From positions 1 to 44,776 of the forward strand of contig JAIOPE010000105.1 in NCBI GenBank assembly GCA_021414065.1: a stretch of 44,776 nucleotides of DNA, in the 5' to 3' direction. The stretch comes from Planctomycetota bacterium (GTDB lineage Bacteria; Planctomycetota; JAJSAM01; JAJVHW01). This document shows, piece after piece, positions 36,903 through 43,610 of this stretch. Under the pieces are notes generated by a model. That model saw only the letters and a program-made list of their open reading frames with translations, did not search any database and was not told where the DNA came from. The translations under genes and the position numbers were made by a program. Within the stretch, counting starts at the first letter, position 1. The number at the start of each line of letters is the position of its first letter.

Positions 36903-36959
36903 TCCGACGCGACGTGGCGAGCCGCGCCGTCGGTGGTCGTCGTGGAGGCGAGCCGATAG
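36903..36959 (+). pseudogene. Diverged copy of the alpha-2-macroglobulin C-terminal tail
   Basis: In frame, this reads S-DATWRAAPSVVVVEASR-stop. The macroglobulin ends P-DATWRAASAVVVVE-stop: 13 of 15 residues agree. A 16-base identical block, CCGACGCGACGTGGCG, occurs at 36090-36105 and 36904-36919. The remaining differences are mostly synonymous (CGC/CGA, GCG/GCC, GTC/GTG, GAA/GAG). That suggests selection as protein before decay, so this is more likely the leftover end of a second macroglobulin gene than a fresh target duplication. Confidence 0.6.
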
Positions 36960-36974
36960 GCGCGCCGTTCGACC

Positions 36975-37011
36975 AACCTGTGAGCGGCCGGCATCCGGCC
37001 GCTCACAGGTT
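36975..37011 (-). terminator. Perfect 17-bp hairpin covering the glnA stop codon
   Basis: AACCTGTGAGCGGCCGG (36975-36991), loop CAT, then its exact complement (36995-37011). The glnA stop (37003-37005, minus strand) lies within the stem. No T-run follows on either strand, so it may be a bidirectional or factor-assisted terminator, or an mRNA-stabilising 3' structure. Confidence 0.6.
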
Positions 37012-38382
37012 GAAGTACATCTTGTACTCGTACGGGTGCGGCATCGTCGCGATGGACTGCGTCTCGCGGCGCTTCACGGTGGACCACTGCGCGAGGAGGC
37101 CGTCGGTGAAGAGGCCGCCGCGCATGAGGAAGTCGTGGTCGGCGTCGAGGGCGTCGAGGGCCTGGTTCAGACTGCGGGGGAGCACCTTCACGGCGGCCGC
37201 GGCGTCTTCCGACATGTTGCGGTCGAACGGACCGTAGCCCTCTTTCGTCGGGTCGATCTTGTTCACGACGCCGTCGATCCCTGCGAGCAGCAGCGCCGTG
37301 AGGCAGAGGTACGGGTTCATCGTGGCGTCGGGCGGGCGGTACTCGAAACGCGTCTCCTGCGGGTTCGTCACGTAGCCCGGGATGCGCACCGCGGACGCGC
37401 GGTTGCCCATGCCGTACGTCAGCGCCACGGGCGCTTCGAAGCCGGGCACGAGCCGCTTGTACGAATTGGTGGACGGGTTCGTGAACGCCGCGAGCGCGGG
37501 GCCGTGCTTCAGCATCCCGCCGATGAAGAACCGGCCGAGTTCGTTCACGTTGCCGTACTCGCCCGCCTTGTGGAACGCGTTCTTCCCGTTCCGCGTGAGG
37601 AAGAGGTGCAGGTGCATCCCGCTGCCGGCCTGCTGGTACATGGGCTTCGGCATGAACGTCACGGCGAGGTCGCGCTTCCGCGCCAGGTTGAAGAGCGCGT
37701 ACTTCGTCGTCACGATCGTGTCGGCGGCCGTGAGCAGGTCCATGAAGTACGTCTCGATCTCCTGCTGCCCGCGTTCGCCGCACTCGTGGTGGTGGTACTT
37801 CACCGGCACGCCGAGCTTCCCGAGCACGGTGCACGCTTCGTCGCGGAAGTCGTCGTACACGTCGAACGGATTCGCCGCGTGGTACGCGTTCTTGTGGAAC
37901 TCCTCGGCGTGCTCGACTTCGTAGAACGACGTCGAGGTGCGCGTGTCGAACCGCGCCTTCGTGAAGATGTAGAACTCGAACTCGGGGCCCCACATCGAGG
38001 CGTCGGCGCCGGTCGTCGCACGGAGCAGCGATTCGGCCTTCGCGGCGAGCGCGCGGCCGTCCTGCGGGAACGGAGTCCGCGCCGCGTCGGTGAGCAGGAT
38101 GTTCGCGAAGAACGAGAGCGTCGGTGCCTCGCGGAACGGGTCCATCATCGCCGTCCCGAGGTCCGGGATCATCACCATGTCGCTGCTCTCGACCTTGCGG
38201 AAGCCGTAGCTCGACCCGTCGAAGCCGACGCCCTCCGCGAGCATCTTCTCGAGGATCTTCGGCCGCACCGGCAGCGTGATGTGGTGCAGGGCCCCGGTCA
38301 GGTCGATGCACTTCAGGTCGATGAACTCGACCTTGTTCTTCCGGAGGAGTGCGTTGCACTTCGCGAGTCGTGGATCGGTCAT
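37003..38382 (-). CDS. glnA: Glutamine synthetase (type I)
   Basis: A 459-residue cytoplasmic enzyme that joins ammonia and glutamate with ATP. Family signatures are present: G-V-G-F-D-G-S-S near residue 53, G-P-E-F-E-F-Y-I-F near 132, the metal/ammonium block H-H-H-E-C-G-E-R-G-Q-Q-E near 195, the ATP motif K-P-M-Y-Q-Q-A-G-S-G-M-H-L-H near 247, and N-R-A-S-A-V-R-I-P near 345. The usual adenylylation site N-L-Y-D-L-P is replaced by R-N-M-S-E-D-A with no tyrosine, so control by GlnE adenylylation is unlikely; feedback or expression control is expected. The start at 38382 gives M-T-D-P-R-L-A-K. It stands alone and ends in a strong hairpin. Glutamine made here is the substrate of GatD, whose gene is 8 kb away. 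Confidence 0.95.
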   Translation of the reverse strand: MTDPRLAKCNALLRKNKVEFIDLKCIDLTGALHHITLPVRPKILEKMLAEGVGFDGSSYGFRKVESSDMVMIPDLGTAMMDPFREAPTLSFFANILLTDAARTPFPQDGRALAAKAESLLRATTGADASMWGPEFEFYIFTKARFDTRTSTSFYEVEHAEEFHKNAYHAANPFDVYDDFRDEACTVLGKLGVPVKYHHHECGERGQQEIETYFMDLLTAADTIVTTKYALFNLARKRDLAVTFMPKPMYQQAGSGMHLHLFLTRNGKNAFHKAGEYGNVNELGRFFIGGMLKHGPALAAFTNPSTNSYKRLVPGFEAPVALTYGMGNRASAVRIPGYVTNPQETRFEYRPPDATMNPYLCLTALLLAGIDGVVNKIDPTKEGYGPFDRNMSEDAAAAVKVLPRSLNQALDALDADHDFLMRGGLFTDGLLAQWSTVKRRETQSIATMPHPYEYKMYFNL

Positions 38383-38461
38383 GCCCCGATTCGACCCGCA
38401 TATCGGCCGGGCGTCGATGGATCACCGGACCACGGCCGACTCCGGCGGGGTTGGGCGTGAC

Positions 38462-38640
38462 TCAGGTCTCGTTTGCGGCTTGGCGTCCAGCAAGCTGGGC
38501 TTCGAGCTCAGCGATTCGCCGGAGGACCGGCGCAGTCATCTCCTCGATGTCGGGCAGCGTGTACCGAGGCGTGATGTGCTGGGGGCAGTTCCAGTCGAAG
38601 GCTTCGACTTTGATCTTCACGACCGTTGCTGAGACGAGGC
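38462..38640 (-). pseudogene. C-terminal fragment of a pyridoxamine-5'-phosphate-oxidase-family (FMN-binding split barrel) protein
   Basis: On the minus strand the sequence reads V-V-K-I-KVEAFDWNCPQHITPRYT, then L-P-D-I-E-E-M and a final helix R-R-I-A-E-L-E-A-Q-L-A-G-R before the TGA at 38464-38462. The motif E-A-F-D-W-N-C-P-Q-H-I-x-x-R is a strong marker for the end of a PNPOx-like flavoprotein subfamily. Upstream of about 38640 the frame carries no recognisable barrel sequence and no start with a ribosome site, so most of the gene is missing. The remaining 160 bases to 38803 show nothing I can support. Confidence 0.6.
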
Positions 38641-38803
38641 GAGGTGCCGGTCTACGAACCGCGGCCGCAGCCCGACGTCGTGCACGCCGCGGCGTCGGCA
38701 GACGCGGGGCGTGATGCGTGTGTCGATGGTGCGACGGGCCCGCTGCGAGCGAAAGGCAGGCGCCCGTCGCGCGCCGCCGGCTGGCGTCGCGACCCGCTGA
38801 GCG

Positions 38804-39220
38804 TCAGTCGACGCGACTGGCGATGAACGAGATCGATTCCGACACCACGTCCTTGCTGGACGCATCGAACTGAGGTCCCTGGTAGGCCACGAGCACGGCG
38901 TCGCGGTACGTTCGGGAGCTCTTCACCGAGGACCCGACGTATGTCTCGACCAGTACGTCGCGCTTGGCCGGTTGCCCCCGCACCGAATCGAGGATCCACG
39001 CGATGGCGTCGGTCGAGAGCTCCCCTCGGAGGACGACCGGCTCATAGCGGTGCGTCCCCGTGTAGATCGACCCGTATCCCGGAAGCTGGTTATCCGAGAA
39101 CACGAGCAAGAGGGCCCCGCCGGTGGCGTCCTTCCAGGAGGTGAGCGCACCGTCGCCCATTCCCGGGCGGCGGACCGCAGCGCGGGTGAGAAGCGTGTTG
39201 TTGTTGCGTGACAGCGCCAT
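38804..39220 (-). CDS. Unknown protein, possibly tail-tube/Hcp-like fold
   Basis: A 138-residue protein with a strong ribosome site (AGGGAGG, 4 bases before the ATG at 39220). No signal peptide. The second half has the rhythm of phage tail-tube and Hcp proteins: P-V-V-L-R-G-E-L-S-T-D-A-I-A-W-I-L-D-S-V, strands V-L-V-E-T-Y-V-G, then T-Y-R-D-A-V-L-V-A-Y-Q-G-P-Q-F-D-A-S-S-K-D-V-V-S-E-S-I-S-F. In those families a similar strand order ends in a conserved glutamate-serine strand. This is pattern resemblance only. It follows the next-listed exported protein by 14 bases and both are probably one operon. Confidence 0.6.
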   Translation of the reverse strand: MALSRNNNTLLTRAAVRRPGMGDGALTSWKDATGGALLLVFSDNQLPGYGSIYTGTHRYEPVVLRGELSTDAIAWILDSVRGQPAKRDVLVETYVGSSVKSSRTYRDAVLVAYQGPQFDASSKDVVSESISFIASRVD

Positions 39221-39234
39221 GCGACCTCCCTGGC

Positions 39235-39804
39235 TCAGTCGATGGAAGTCAGAGTCCCGCGCAGCGTGTACCGCACGAGGGCGACAGTCGCGTTCGCGAC
39301 GCCCGGGACGGACTCTCGACGCATGGGGCGGACCATCGCGCGCCACGTACGCAGCGTCGCTGTGCCCGAACCGGTGCCGCGAGTCCCCTCGACCGCGAGC
39401 TCGCGAGTACTGCCGGCGTCCGATCCGCTGACGTACGCGTCGAACCACAGGTCCAGCACGGCGACGGACGCTACCTCCATGATGGGGATGGCAATGACGA
39501 CATCGAGGTCTCCGGCGGACTGCGGGGTGTACGTGTACCGATTCCCGTCCGGCTCCTCGAGTGCGGCGTGAAGCTGACGCTGGAAGCTCGCCGAGCGGGG
39601 ATTGCGCAACTCGACCCCGCCGATCCGCACGCGGAAGTTGTTCGCGCTCAACTTCAGCGGCTGCGGGCCGAGCGTCGCGGCGTCGGCATCGTCAGCCTTC
39701 CCGACCACGAGTCCCACGGAAGCGATCATCGCCGCCGCGCCGACTCCGAGTCGCATCACGTCGCGACGACCGAATTCCCGCTCCGCTTCGTGGCCGGTGC
39801 TCAT
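39235..39804 (-). CDS. Exported protein of unknown function with Tat-like leader, partner of the 138-residue protein
   Basis: A 189-residue protein with G-R-R-D-V-M-R-L-G-V-G-A-A-A-M-I-A near residue 12, a twin-arginine-type signal, and an A-D-A-A cleavage zone near 42. The mature part is beta-rich: F-R-V-R-I-G-G-V-E-L-R-N-P-R-S-A-S, L-D-V-V-I-A-I-P-I-M-E-V-A, L-W-F-D-A-Y-V-S-G and V-R-Y-T-L-R-G-T-L-T-S-I. The phrase F-x-V-x-I-G-G-x-E near the start is also seen in tail-tube-like proteins, so the pair may share a fold. A GGGAGG lies 8 bases before the ATG. First gene of a two-gene operon, divergent from the octaheme cytochrome across a 560-base gap. Confidence 0.6.
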   Translation of the reverse strand: MSTGHEAEREFGRRDVMRLGVGAAAMIASVGLVVGKADDADAATLGPQPLKLSANNFRVRIGGVELRNPRSASFQRQLHAALEEPDGNRYTYTPQSAGDLDVVIAIPIMEVASVAVLDLWFDAYVSGSDAGSTRELAVEGTRGTGSGTATLRTWRAMVRPMRRESVPGVANATVALVRYTLRGTLTSID

Positions 39805-39902
39805 CGTCGGAACCTCCCGAACAAGCGGGGGTGTGGACTGGCCGCACCGGTGAAGGGCGGGGCGGCGCGACTCTCAGGCTCCCGCGGCGGCGCGGCGGCG
39901 TA

Positions 39903-39917
39903 TGTGACGCACCTCAC
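39903..39917. promoter_or_regulatory. CRP-like site TGTGA-N6-TCAC
   Basis: TGTGACGCACCTCAC matches the CRP consensus TGTGA-N6-TCACA in nine of ten positions. It lies 99 bases upstream of the minus-strand gene start at 39804. A cAMP-linked role would connect with the cyclase in this window, but one such match can occur by chance in this much sequence. Confidence 0.3.
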
Positions 39918-40262
39918 GCCGGTGCGCGACGTCGCGCGGTCTGCGCGCGGCCAACGCATGAGGCCTCTCCACGTCGCCCAGGTGCTGGTCGGAGAGCAGA
40001 ACGTCCGCGCACGACCGGCGTGGACTCCCCAGCGGCGTCGCAATCCGCGGAAGTTGGTACTCGAGAACATCTCCTGAGAAACGAACGTGCCCAGAGAAAG
40101 GGAGATCGAGGAGGCGCACGGGCGATGACCGCGGCGCATCCGGGACGGCCCGCACCGACTCACAGATTTCGGGCACGCCTGCATCGACGCTCGACTCGAC
40201 GGCCACGACGCGCGCGAGAGGCGGCACTGCGCGACCCGAGTCGCGGCGACTGTTCGGCCCGC

Positions 40263-40276
40263 TTGACCCAGGTCAA
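40263..40276. promoter_or_regulatory. CRP/FNR-superfamily box TTGACC-N2-GGTCAA upstream of the octaheme cytochrome
   Basis: TTGACCCAGGTCAA is a perfect 6+6 dyad centred about 96 bases before the cytochrome start codon. FNR itself prefers TTGAT-N4-ATCAA. The TTGAC-N4-GTCAA variant is typical of HcpR and DNR/NNR-type regulators that respond to nitrite or nitric oxide. The site therefore fits control of a nitrogen-oxide enzyme, though which regulator binds is inference. Confidence 0.5.
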
Positions 40277-40365
40277 CGCGGGCTGCTGGACACGAGGAAT
40301 CGCCCCGATCCGGTGGCACGATCTCCGCGTGTATGAACGTCGTACACGACCACACGGAGGGATCG

Positions 40366-41862
40366 ATGCGGAAGATCTGGCTCGCTCTTGCAGTACCGGC
40401 GATCGCGCTTGCGACGCTGGCGAATTGGCCCGCGCGGGCTGACGACCCCGCACCGGCTCCGGCACCTGCGCAGCAGGCCGCGCCGGTGCAACGCCCCGGC
40501 ACGCTCAGCGAGGAGTCGGCGGTCTGCGTCGAGTGCCACAAGGAGAAGAGCCCGGCCCTCTACGAGATGTGGGGGAAGAGCAAACACTACGGCGCGAACG
40601 TCGGCTGCTACGAGTGCCACCAGGCCGCCGAGACCGACTCCGACGCAGTGAAGCACCACGGCCTCACGATCTCGGTCATCGTCAGTCCGAAGGACTGCGC
40701 GAAGTGCCACCCGAAGGAGGTCGAGCAGTTCTCCGCGTCGCACCACTCGAAGGGCGCTCGCATCCTCGGCTCGCTCGACAACGTGCTCGCCGAGGTCGTC
40801 GAAGGCAACAACGCGTTCAAGAGCCCCGGCTTCCCCGAGGGCGTCTCCGCAGCAGCCGTCAACGGGTGCTGGCAGTGCCACGGCTCGGTCGTGAAAGTGC
40901 TCGAGGGCGGCAAGCTCGACCCGGCGACGTGGCCCAACACGGGCATCGGCCGCATCAATCCAGACGGCTCCGAGGGCTCGTGCACCGCGTGCCACAGTCG
41001 CCACACGTTCTCCGCGGCGCAGGCGCGGTTTCCCGACACCTGCGGCAAGTGCCACATGGGTCCGGACCATCCGCAGAAGGAGATCTACGAGGAGTCGAAG
41101 CACGGGATCGCTTTCTTCGCGAACGCGAACAAGATGAACCTCGACTCGCCGAAGTGGATCGTCGGTGAGGACTACTCCGCGGCCCCGACCTGCGCGACGT
41201 GCCACGTGTCCGCGACGCCGAAGCAGGGCGTCACGCACGACGTCGGCATGCGCATCAGTTGGAACAACCGCCCGGCCGTGTCGGTCCGGCCGGAGGTGTC
41301 GGACGCCAAGATGGGCCTCGCGGGCAAGGACGTCGATTGGAAGACGCGCCGCGGGAACATGAAGGATGTCTGCATGAACTGTCACAACGAGTCGTGGGTG
41401 GACAACTTCTACATCCAGTACGACGGACTCGTGTCGCTCTACAACGACAAGTTTGGTACGCCCGGCGGAGCGCTCTACGCGCTCGCGAAGCCGCTCCTGC
41501 GCCCGGTCGAGTTCTCGAACAAGCTCGACTTCACCTGGTACGAGATCTGGCACCACGAGGGCCGCCGCGCGCGTCACGGCGCGTCGATGATGGGCCCGGA
41601 CTACACGCACTGGCATGGCACGTACGAGGTCGCGAAGCACTTCTACTCGGAGTACATCCCCGAGTTGCAGGACCTCGTCGAGCGGAACATCGCGTCGCCG
41701 GACGCCGCCCGTGCGAAGGCTGCGCAGGCACTGCAGACGAAGCTCGACGAGGTCCTCGCGAGCTCCGATCACAAGTGGTACATGGGCCAGATGAGTCCCG
41801 AGGAGAAGGAGAAGCGGAAGAAGGCCGCCGAGGAGTTCCGGAAGCGTTACGAGCCGAAGTAG
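40366..41862 (+). CDS. Octaheme hydroxylamine-oxidoreductase-like cytochrome c (HAO family)
   Basis: From the ATG at 40366 (GGAGGG 5 bases upstream) the 498-residue protein has a signal peptide ending A-R-A and exactly eight C-x-x-C-H sites, starting at C54, C81, C111, C168, C206, C226, C276 and C336. Order and spacing, the C-W-Q-C-H-G site and the late block W-H-H-E-G-R-R-A-R-H-G-A-S-M-M-G-P-D-Y-T-H-W-H-G-T-Y-E are those of the HAO family. It lacks a membrane anchor and ends in a charged helix. Family members oxidise hydroxylamine or hydrazine, or reduce nitrite. The tyrosines Y413 and Y420 are candidates for the heme-cross-linking residue that marks oxidative members, but alignment is needed. 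No haoB or c554 partner gene is adjacent. An ATG at 40333 lacks a ribosome site. Confidence 0.9.
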   Translation: MRKIWLALAVPAIALATLANWPARADDPAPAPAPAQQAAPVQRPGTLSEESAVCVECHKEKSPALYEMWGKSKHYGANVGCYECHQAAETDSDAVKHHGLTISVIVSPKDCAKCHPKEVEQFSASHHSKGARILGSLDNVLAEVVEGNNAFKSPGFPEGVSAAAVNGCWQCHGSVVKVLEGGKLDPATWPNTGIGRINPDGSEGSCTACHSRHTFSAAQARFPDTCGKCHMGPDHPQKEIYEESKHGIAFFANANKMNLDSPKWIVGEDYSAAPTCATCHVSATPKQGVTHDVGMRISWNNRPAVSVRPEVSDAKMGLAGKDVDWKTRRGNMKDVCMNCHNESWVDNFYIQYDGLVSLYNDKFGTPGGALYALAKPLLRPVEFSNKLDFTWYEIWHHEGRRARHGASMMGPDYTHWHGTYEVAKHFYSEYIPELQDLVERNIASPDAARAKAAQALQTKLDEVLASSDHKWYMGQMSPEEKEKRKKAAEEFRKRYEPK

Positions 41863-41882
41863 CGCTCGGGCGGAGCTTCACC

Positions 41883-41915
41883 CCGGGGACGTCGGCTTCG
41901 CGCCGACGTCCCCGG
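41883..41915. terminator. Hairpin after the octaheme cytochrome gene (14-bp stem)
   Basis: CCGGGGACGTCGGC (41883-41896), loop TTCGC, and its exact complement (41902-41915), 20 bases after the stop codon. It lies between converging genes (next stop at 41939 on the minus strand) and may end both transcripts. The T-run is weak (GGTTCGTTG). Confidence 0.65.
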
Positions 41916-41938
41916 TTCGTTGCACGCACGGCGGCCGT

Positions 41939-42139
41939 TCACTTCGAGCGTTTCGCCCGCCGCTTGCGCCGCGCTTTCGGCGCGTTCAGGTCCACGATCT
42001 TCCCGTCCACCATCACGATGAACGGCGTGCCGGTCTCCTCGGCGAGACGGCGCGCCGCCCGCCCTGCCCGGATGAGGGCAGCGGTGACGCCGGCGGTCCA
42101 CGGCTCTCTGTTGATGTCGCGCGTCGGAGTCGGGTTCAC
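41939..42139 (-). CDS. Small protein following the zeta-toxin-like gene (possible antitoxin)
   Basis: A 66-residue protein starting with GTG that overlaps the stop of the upstream kinase gene by four bases. It begins N-P-T-P-T-R-D-I-N-R-E-P-W, has a helix A-A-L-I-R-A-G-R-A-A-R-R-L-A-E-E-T-G, then T-P-F-I-V-M-V-D-G-K-I-V-D-L, and a lysine/arginine tail. I do not recognise a named family. Strict coupling to a zeta-like kinase suggests it is the partner or antidote, but known epsilon antitoxins are upstream of zeta and look different. Confidence 0.6.
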   Translation of the reverse strand: MNPTPTRDINREPWTAGVTAALIRAGRAARRLAEETGTPFIVMVDGKIVDLNAPKARRKRRAKRSK

Positions 42140-42750
42140 GGGTGTCCTGCTTCGGTGATGAGGACAGGGGCGGCGCCCGCATTGTCGTACAGCGCCCACG
42201 AGTCCACCAACGGACGATAGACCCGCTCGAAGTTCGCGCGTCCCGAAACGAACCGCCGCCGGATGACCGCCTCGCGTACGTCGTGGCCGCCCGTTCGAAC
42301 CCGTCCGGCTACGCGTGCCACGGCCAGATCGGCGTTGGGCAACGCCAGGAACACCAACTTCACGCGATACCCGAGCGACCGCCACATCGGGGTCCACCGC
42401 GCGTAGGCCCGCCCGCTCAGCGTCGTCTCGAACGCGAAACTGTCGCCGCGGCGCACGTGCTCGCGGATCTCCCGCAGCATGATCCGCCCGGCGCGCACGG
42501 CGGCCGCCTCCGGCCCGAACGGAGCCAGTCCGGCGGCGATCAGGTCCGCGTTGACGAACGCCGGACACGACGCCTCGTGCGGCAGGTACTCGCGAGCGAA
42601 CGTCGTCTTCCCGGCGCCGTTCGGGCCCGCGATGATCACGATCGACTTCGCCGGTTTCGCGGCGCCCGTGACGGCGTTCCACGGCGCAAGCGTGTCGCGG
42701 ACCCGTCCGCCACCGTCACGCGTGCGCTGCCGTCGTTTCGTCGCCGCCAT
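42136..42750 (-). CDS. Zeta-toxin-family P-loop kinase
   Basis: A 204-residue protein with the Walker A motif I-I-A-G-P-N-G-A-G-K48-T-T-F-A, then F-V-N-A-D-L-I-A-A-G-L, G-R-I-M-L-R-E-I, and F-A-F-E-T-T-L-S-G-R. This is the standard order of zeta toxins and related small kinases (zeta phosphorylates UDP-N-acetylglucosamine and blocks wall growth). The later R-V-R-T-G-G-H-D-V-R-E-A-V-I-R-R-R-F is a typical lid segment with catalytic arginines. The ATG at 42750 is chosen because upstream codons have no domain content. Planctomycete and cyanobacterial relatives often occur with a small downstream gene, as here. Toxicity is not proven by sequence. Confidence 0.82.
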   Translation of the reverse strand: MAATKRRQRTRDGGGRVRDTLAPWNAVTGAAKPAKSIVIIAGPNGAGKTTFAREYLPHEASCPAFVNADLIAAGLAPFGPEAAAVRAGRIMLREIREHVRRGDSFAFETTLSGRAYARWTPMWRSLGYRVKLVFLALPNADLAVARVAGRVRTGGHDVREAVIRRRFVSGRANFERVYRPLVDSWALYDNAGAAPVLITEAGHP

Positions 42751-43013
42751 CGCGACATCGTACCGCGCGCGGCATGCGCGGCGACGCGCTCGCGTGACTC
42801 GGGTCCTGCAACGGCACCCGGCGGGCGACCGAGGTCTCGAATGCAGGCGCGCGCGGTCGAAATCCCGTTCCGCAGTTCGGATACGGCATTCCGTGGCGCG
42901 GCTCCCACGCAGTAGAATCGTTGTGTCGAGCGGCCCCGGCCGACGTCGTCGCGCGTGGAACCTCCGCGGCATCCGCAGCCGTCGGCGGGATCGCCGTTCG
43001 AGAGGAGAGACCC

Positions 43014-43595
43014 ATGAAGAAGGTCCGGGTTCTCGCGTTCGGCGCGCTGGGCGCCGCGTCGCTCGCCCTCTGTGCGTGTACGCCCGTAGAGATCGCCGCG
43101 CTCCTGTCGCTCATCACGGGCAGCGGCGACCTCGCGAACTTGGCGGCGCGACTGATCGTGCCTTCGTACGCCCTGCCCGGCCCGGGAAAGACGTCCACGG
43201 TGAAACCCGCGTACGTCGTGCACTGGGGCGAGATCACCACGGCGACGCACACCGCGTCCATCTACATGGCGACGGCGTTCGGCGAATCGACGCCGCTCAC
43301 GTTCGGCTACAAGACGAACAAGAAGAGCACGGTGTTCCTCGTGGACCCGAAGGCGCCAGCGCCGACGGCGGCGGCGTTCGTGAAGGAGCGCCTCGAGGAG
43401 ATCTCGCCCCTGACGTTCACGGTGACGTCGGCGAAGGTGCGCGGCGGCGCGCGCGTCACGCGGAAGTCGCCGACCGTGCGCACGACGATCACCGTCACGT
43501 TCCGAGCCACCGTGGATTCCGGCGCGGCGGCGGGCAAGTCGTTCAGCGGCAAGCTCGCGCTGGCCGGCAACGCGACAGACTTCGCGTCGGAGTAG
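43014..43595 (+). CDS. Putative lipoprotein of unknown function
   Basis: A 193-residue protein with a GAGGAGAG ribosome site about 5 bases before the ATG and a signal peptide (M-K-K-V-R-V-L-A-F-G-A-L-G-A-A-S) ending L-A-L-C-A-C22, an acceptable lipobox. The mature part has a short helix E-I-A-A-L-L-S-L-I-T-G-S-G and then beta strands (A-Y-V-V-H-W-G-E-I-T, A-S-I-Y-M-A-T-A-F, L-T-F-T-V-T-S-A-K-V-R-G). No family recognised. It converges on the aldo/keto reductase gene with a small hairpin in between. A longer reading from 42921 would disrupt the signal peptide. Confidence 0.7.
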   Translation: MKKVRVLAFGALGAASLALCACTPVEIAALLSLITGSGDLANLAARLIVPSYALPGPGKTSTVKPAYVVHWGEITTATHTASIYMATAFGESTPLTFGYKTNKKSTVFLVDPKAPAPTAAAFVKERLEEISPLTFTVTSAKVRGGARVTRKSPTVRTTITVTFRATVDSGAAAGKSFSGKLALAGNATDFASE

Positions 43596-43610
43596 CCGCG
43601 CCCGCTACTC
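43590..43610. terminator. Small hairpin between convergent genes
   Basis: GAGTAGC, 7-base loop, GCTACTC at 43590-43610. The stem contains the stop codons of both the lipoprotein (43593-43595) and the aldo/keto reductase (43605-43607, minus strand). No T-run, so it is a weak candidate. Confidence 0.35.

Larger units (their letters stand above)
39805..40365. other. Divergent intergenic region (561 bases) without a recognisable gene
   Basis: Open frames here (the longest about 117 codons on the minus strand, 39874-40227) show no family features and overlap each other, so I call none. The region has a CRP-like half-symmetrical site at 39903-39917 (TGTGA-N6-TCAC) and a perfect TTGACC-N2-GGTCAA dyad at 40263-40276. 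It probably holds the promoters of the exported-protein pair and of the octaheme cytochrome. Confidence 0.5.

Noticed and set aside
38617..38865. Minus-strand 82-codon frame as the missing N-terminal half of the PNPOx gene
   Set aside because: It is in a different frame and its product shows no split-barrel pattern.
39874..40227. Possible 117-codon minus-strand gene in the divergent gap
   Set aside because: No family features, no ribosome site, and overlapping open frames of equal quality on both strands.
40366..41862. Evidence for ammonia oxidation (nitrifier HAO cluster)
   Set aside because: No haoB, cytochrome c554/cM552 or amo genes in the window; HAO-like proteins also occur in nitrate/nitrite reducers.
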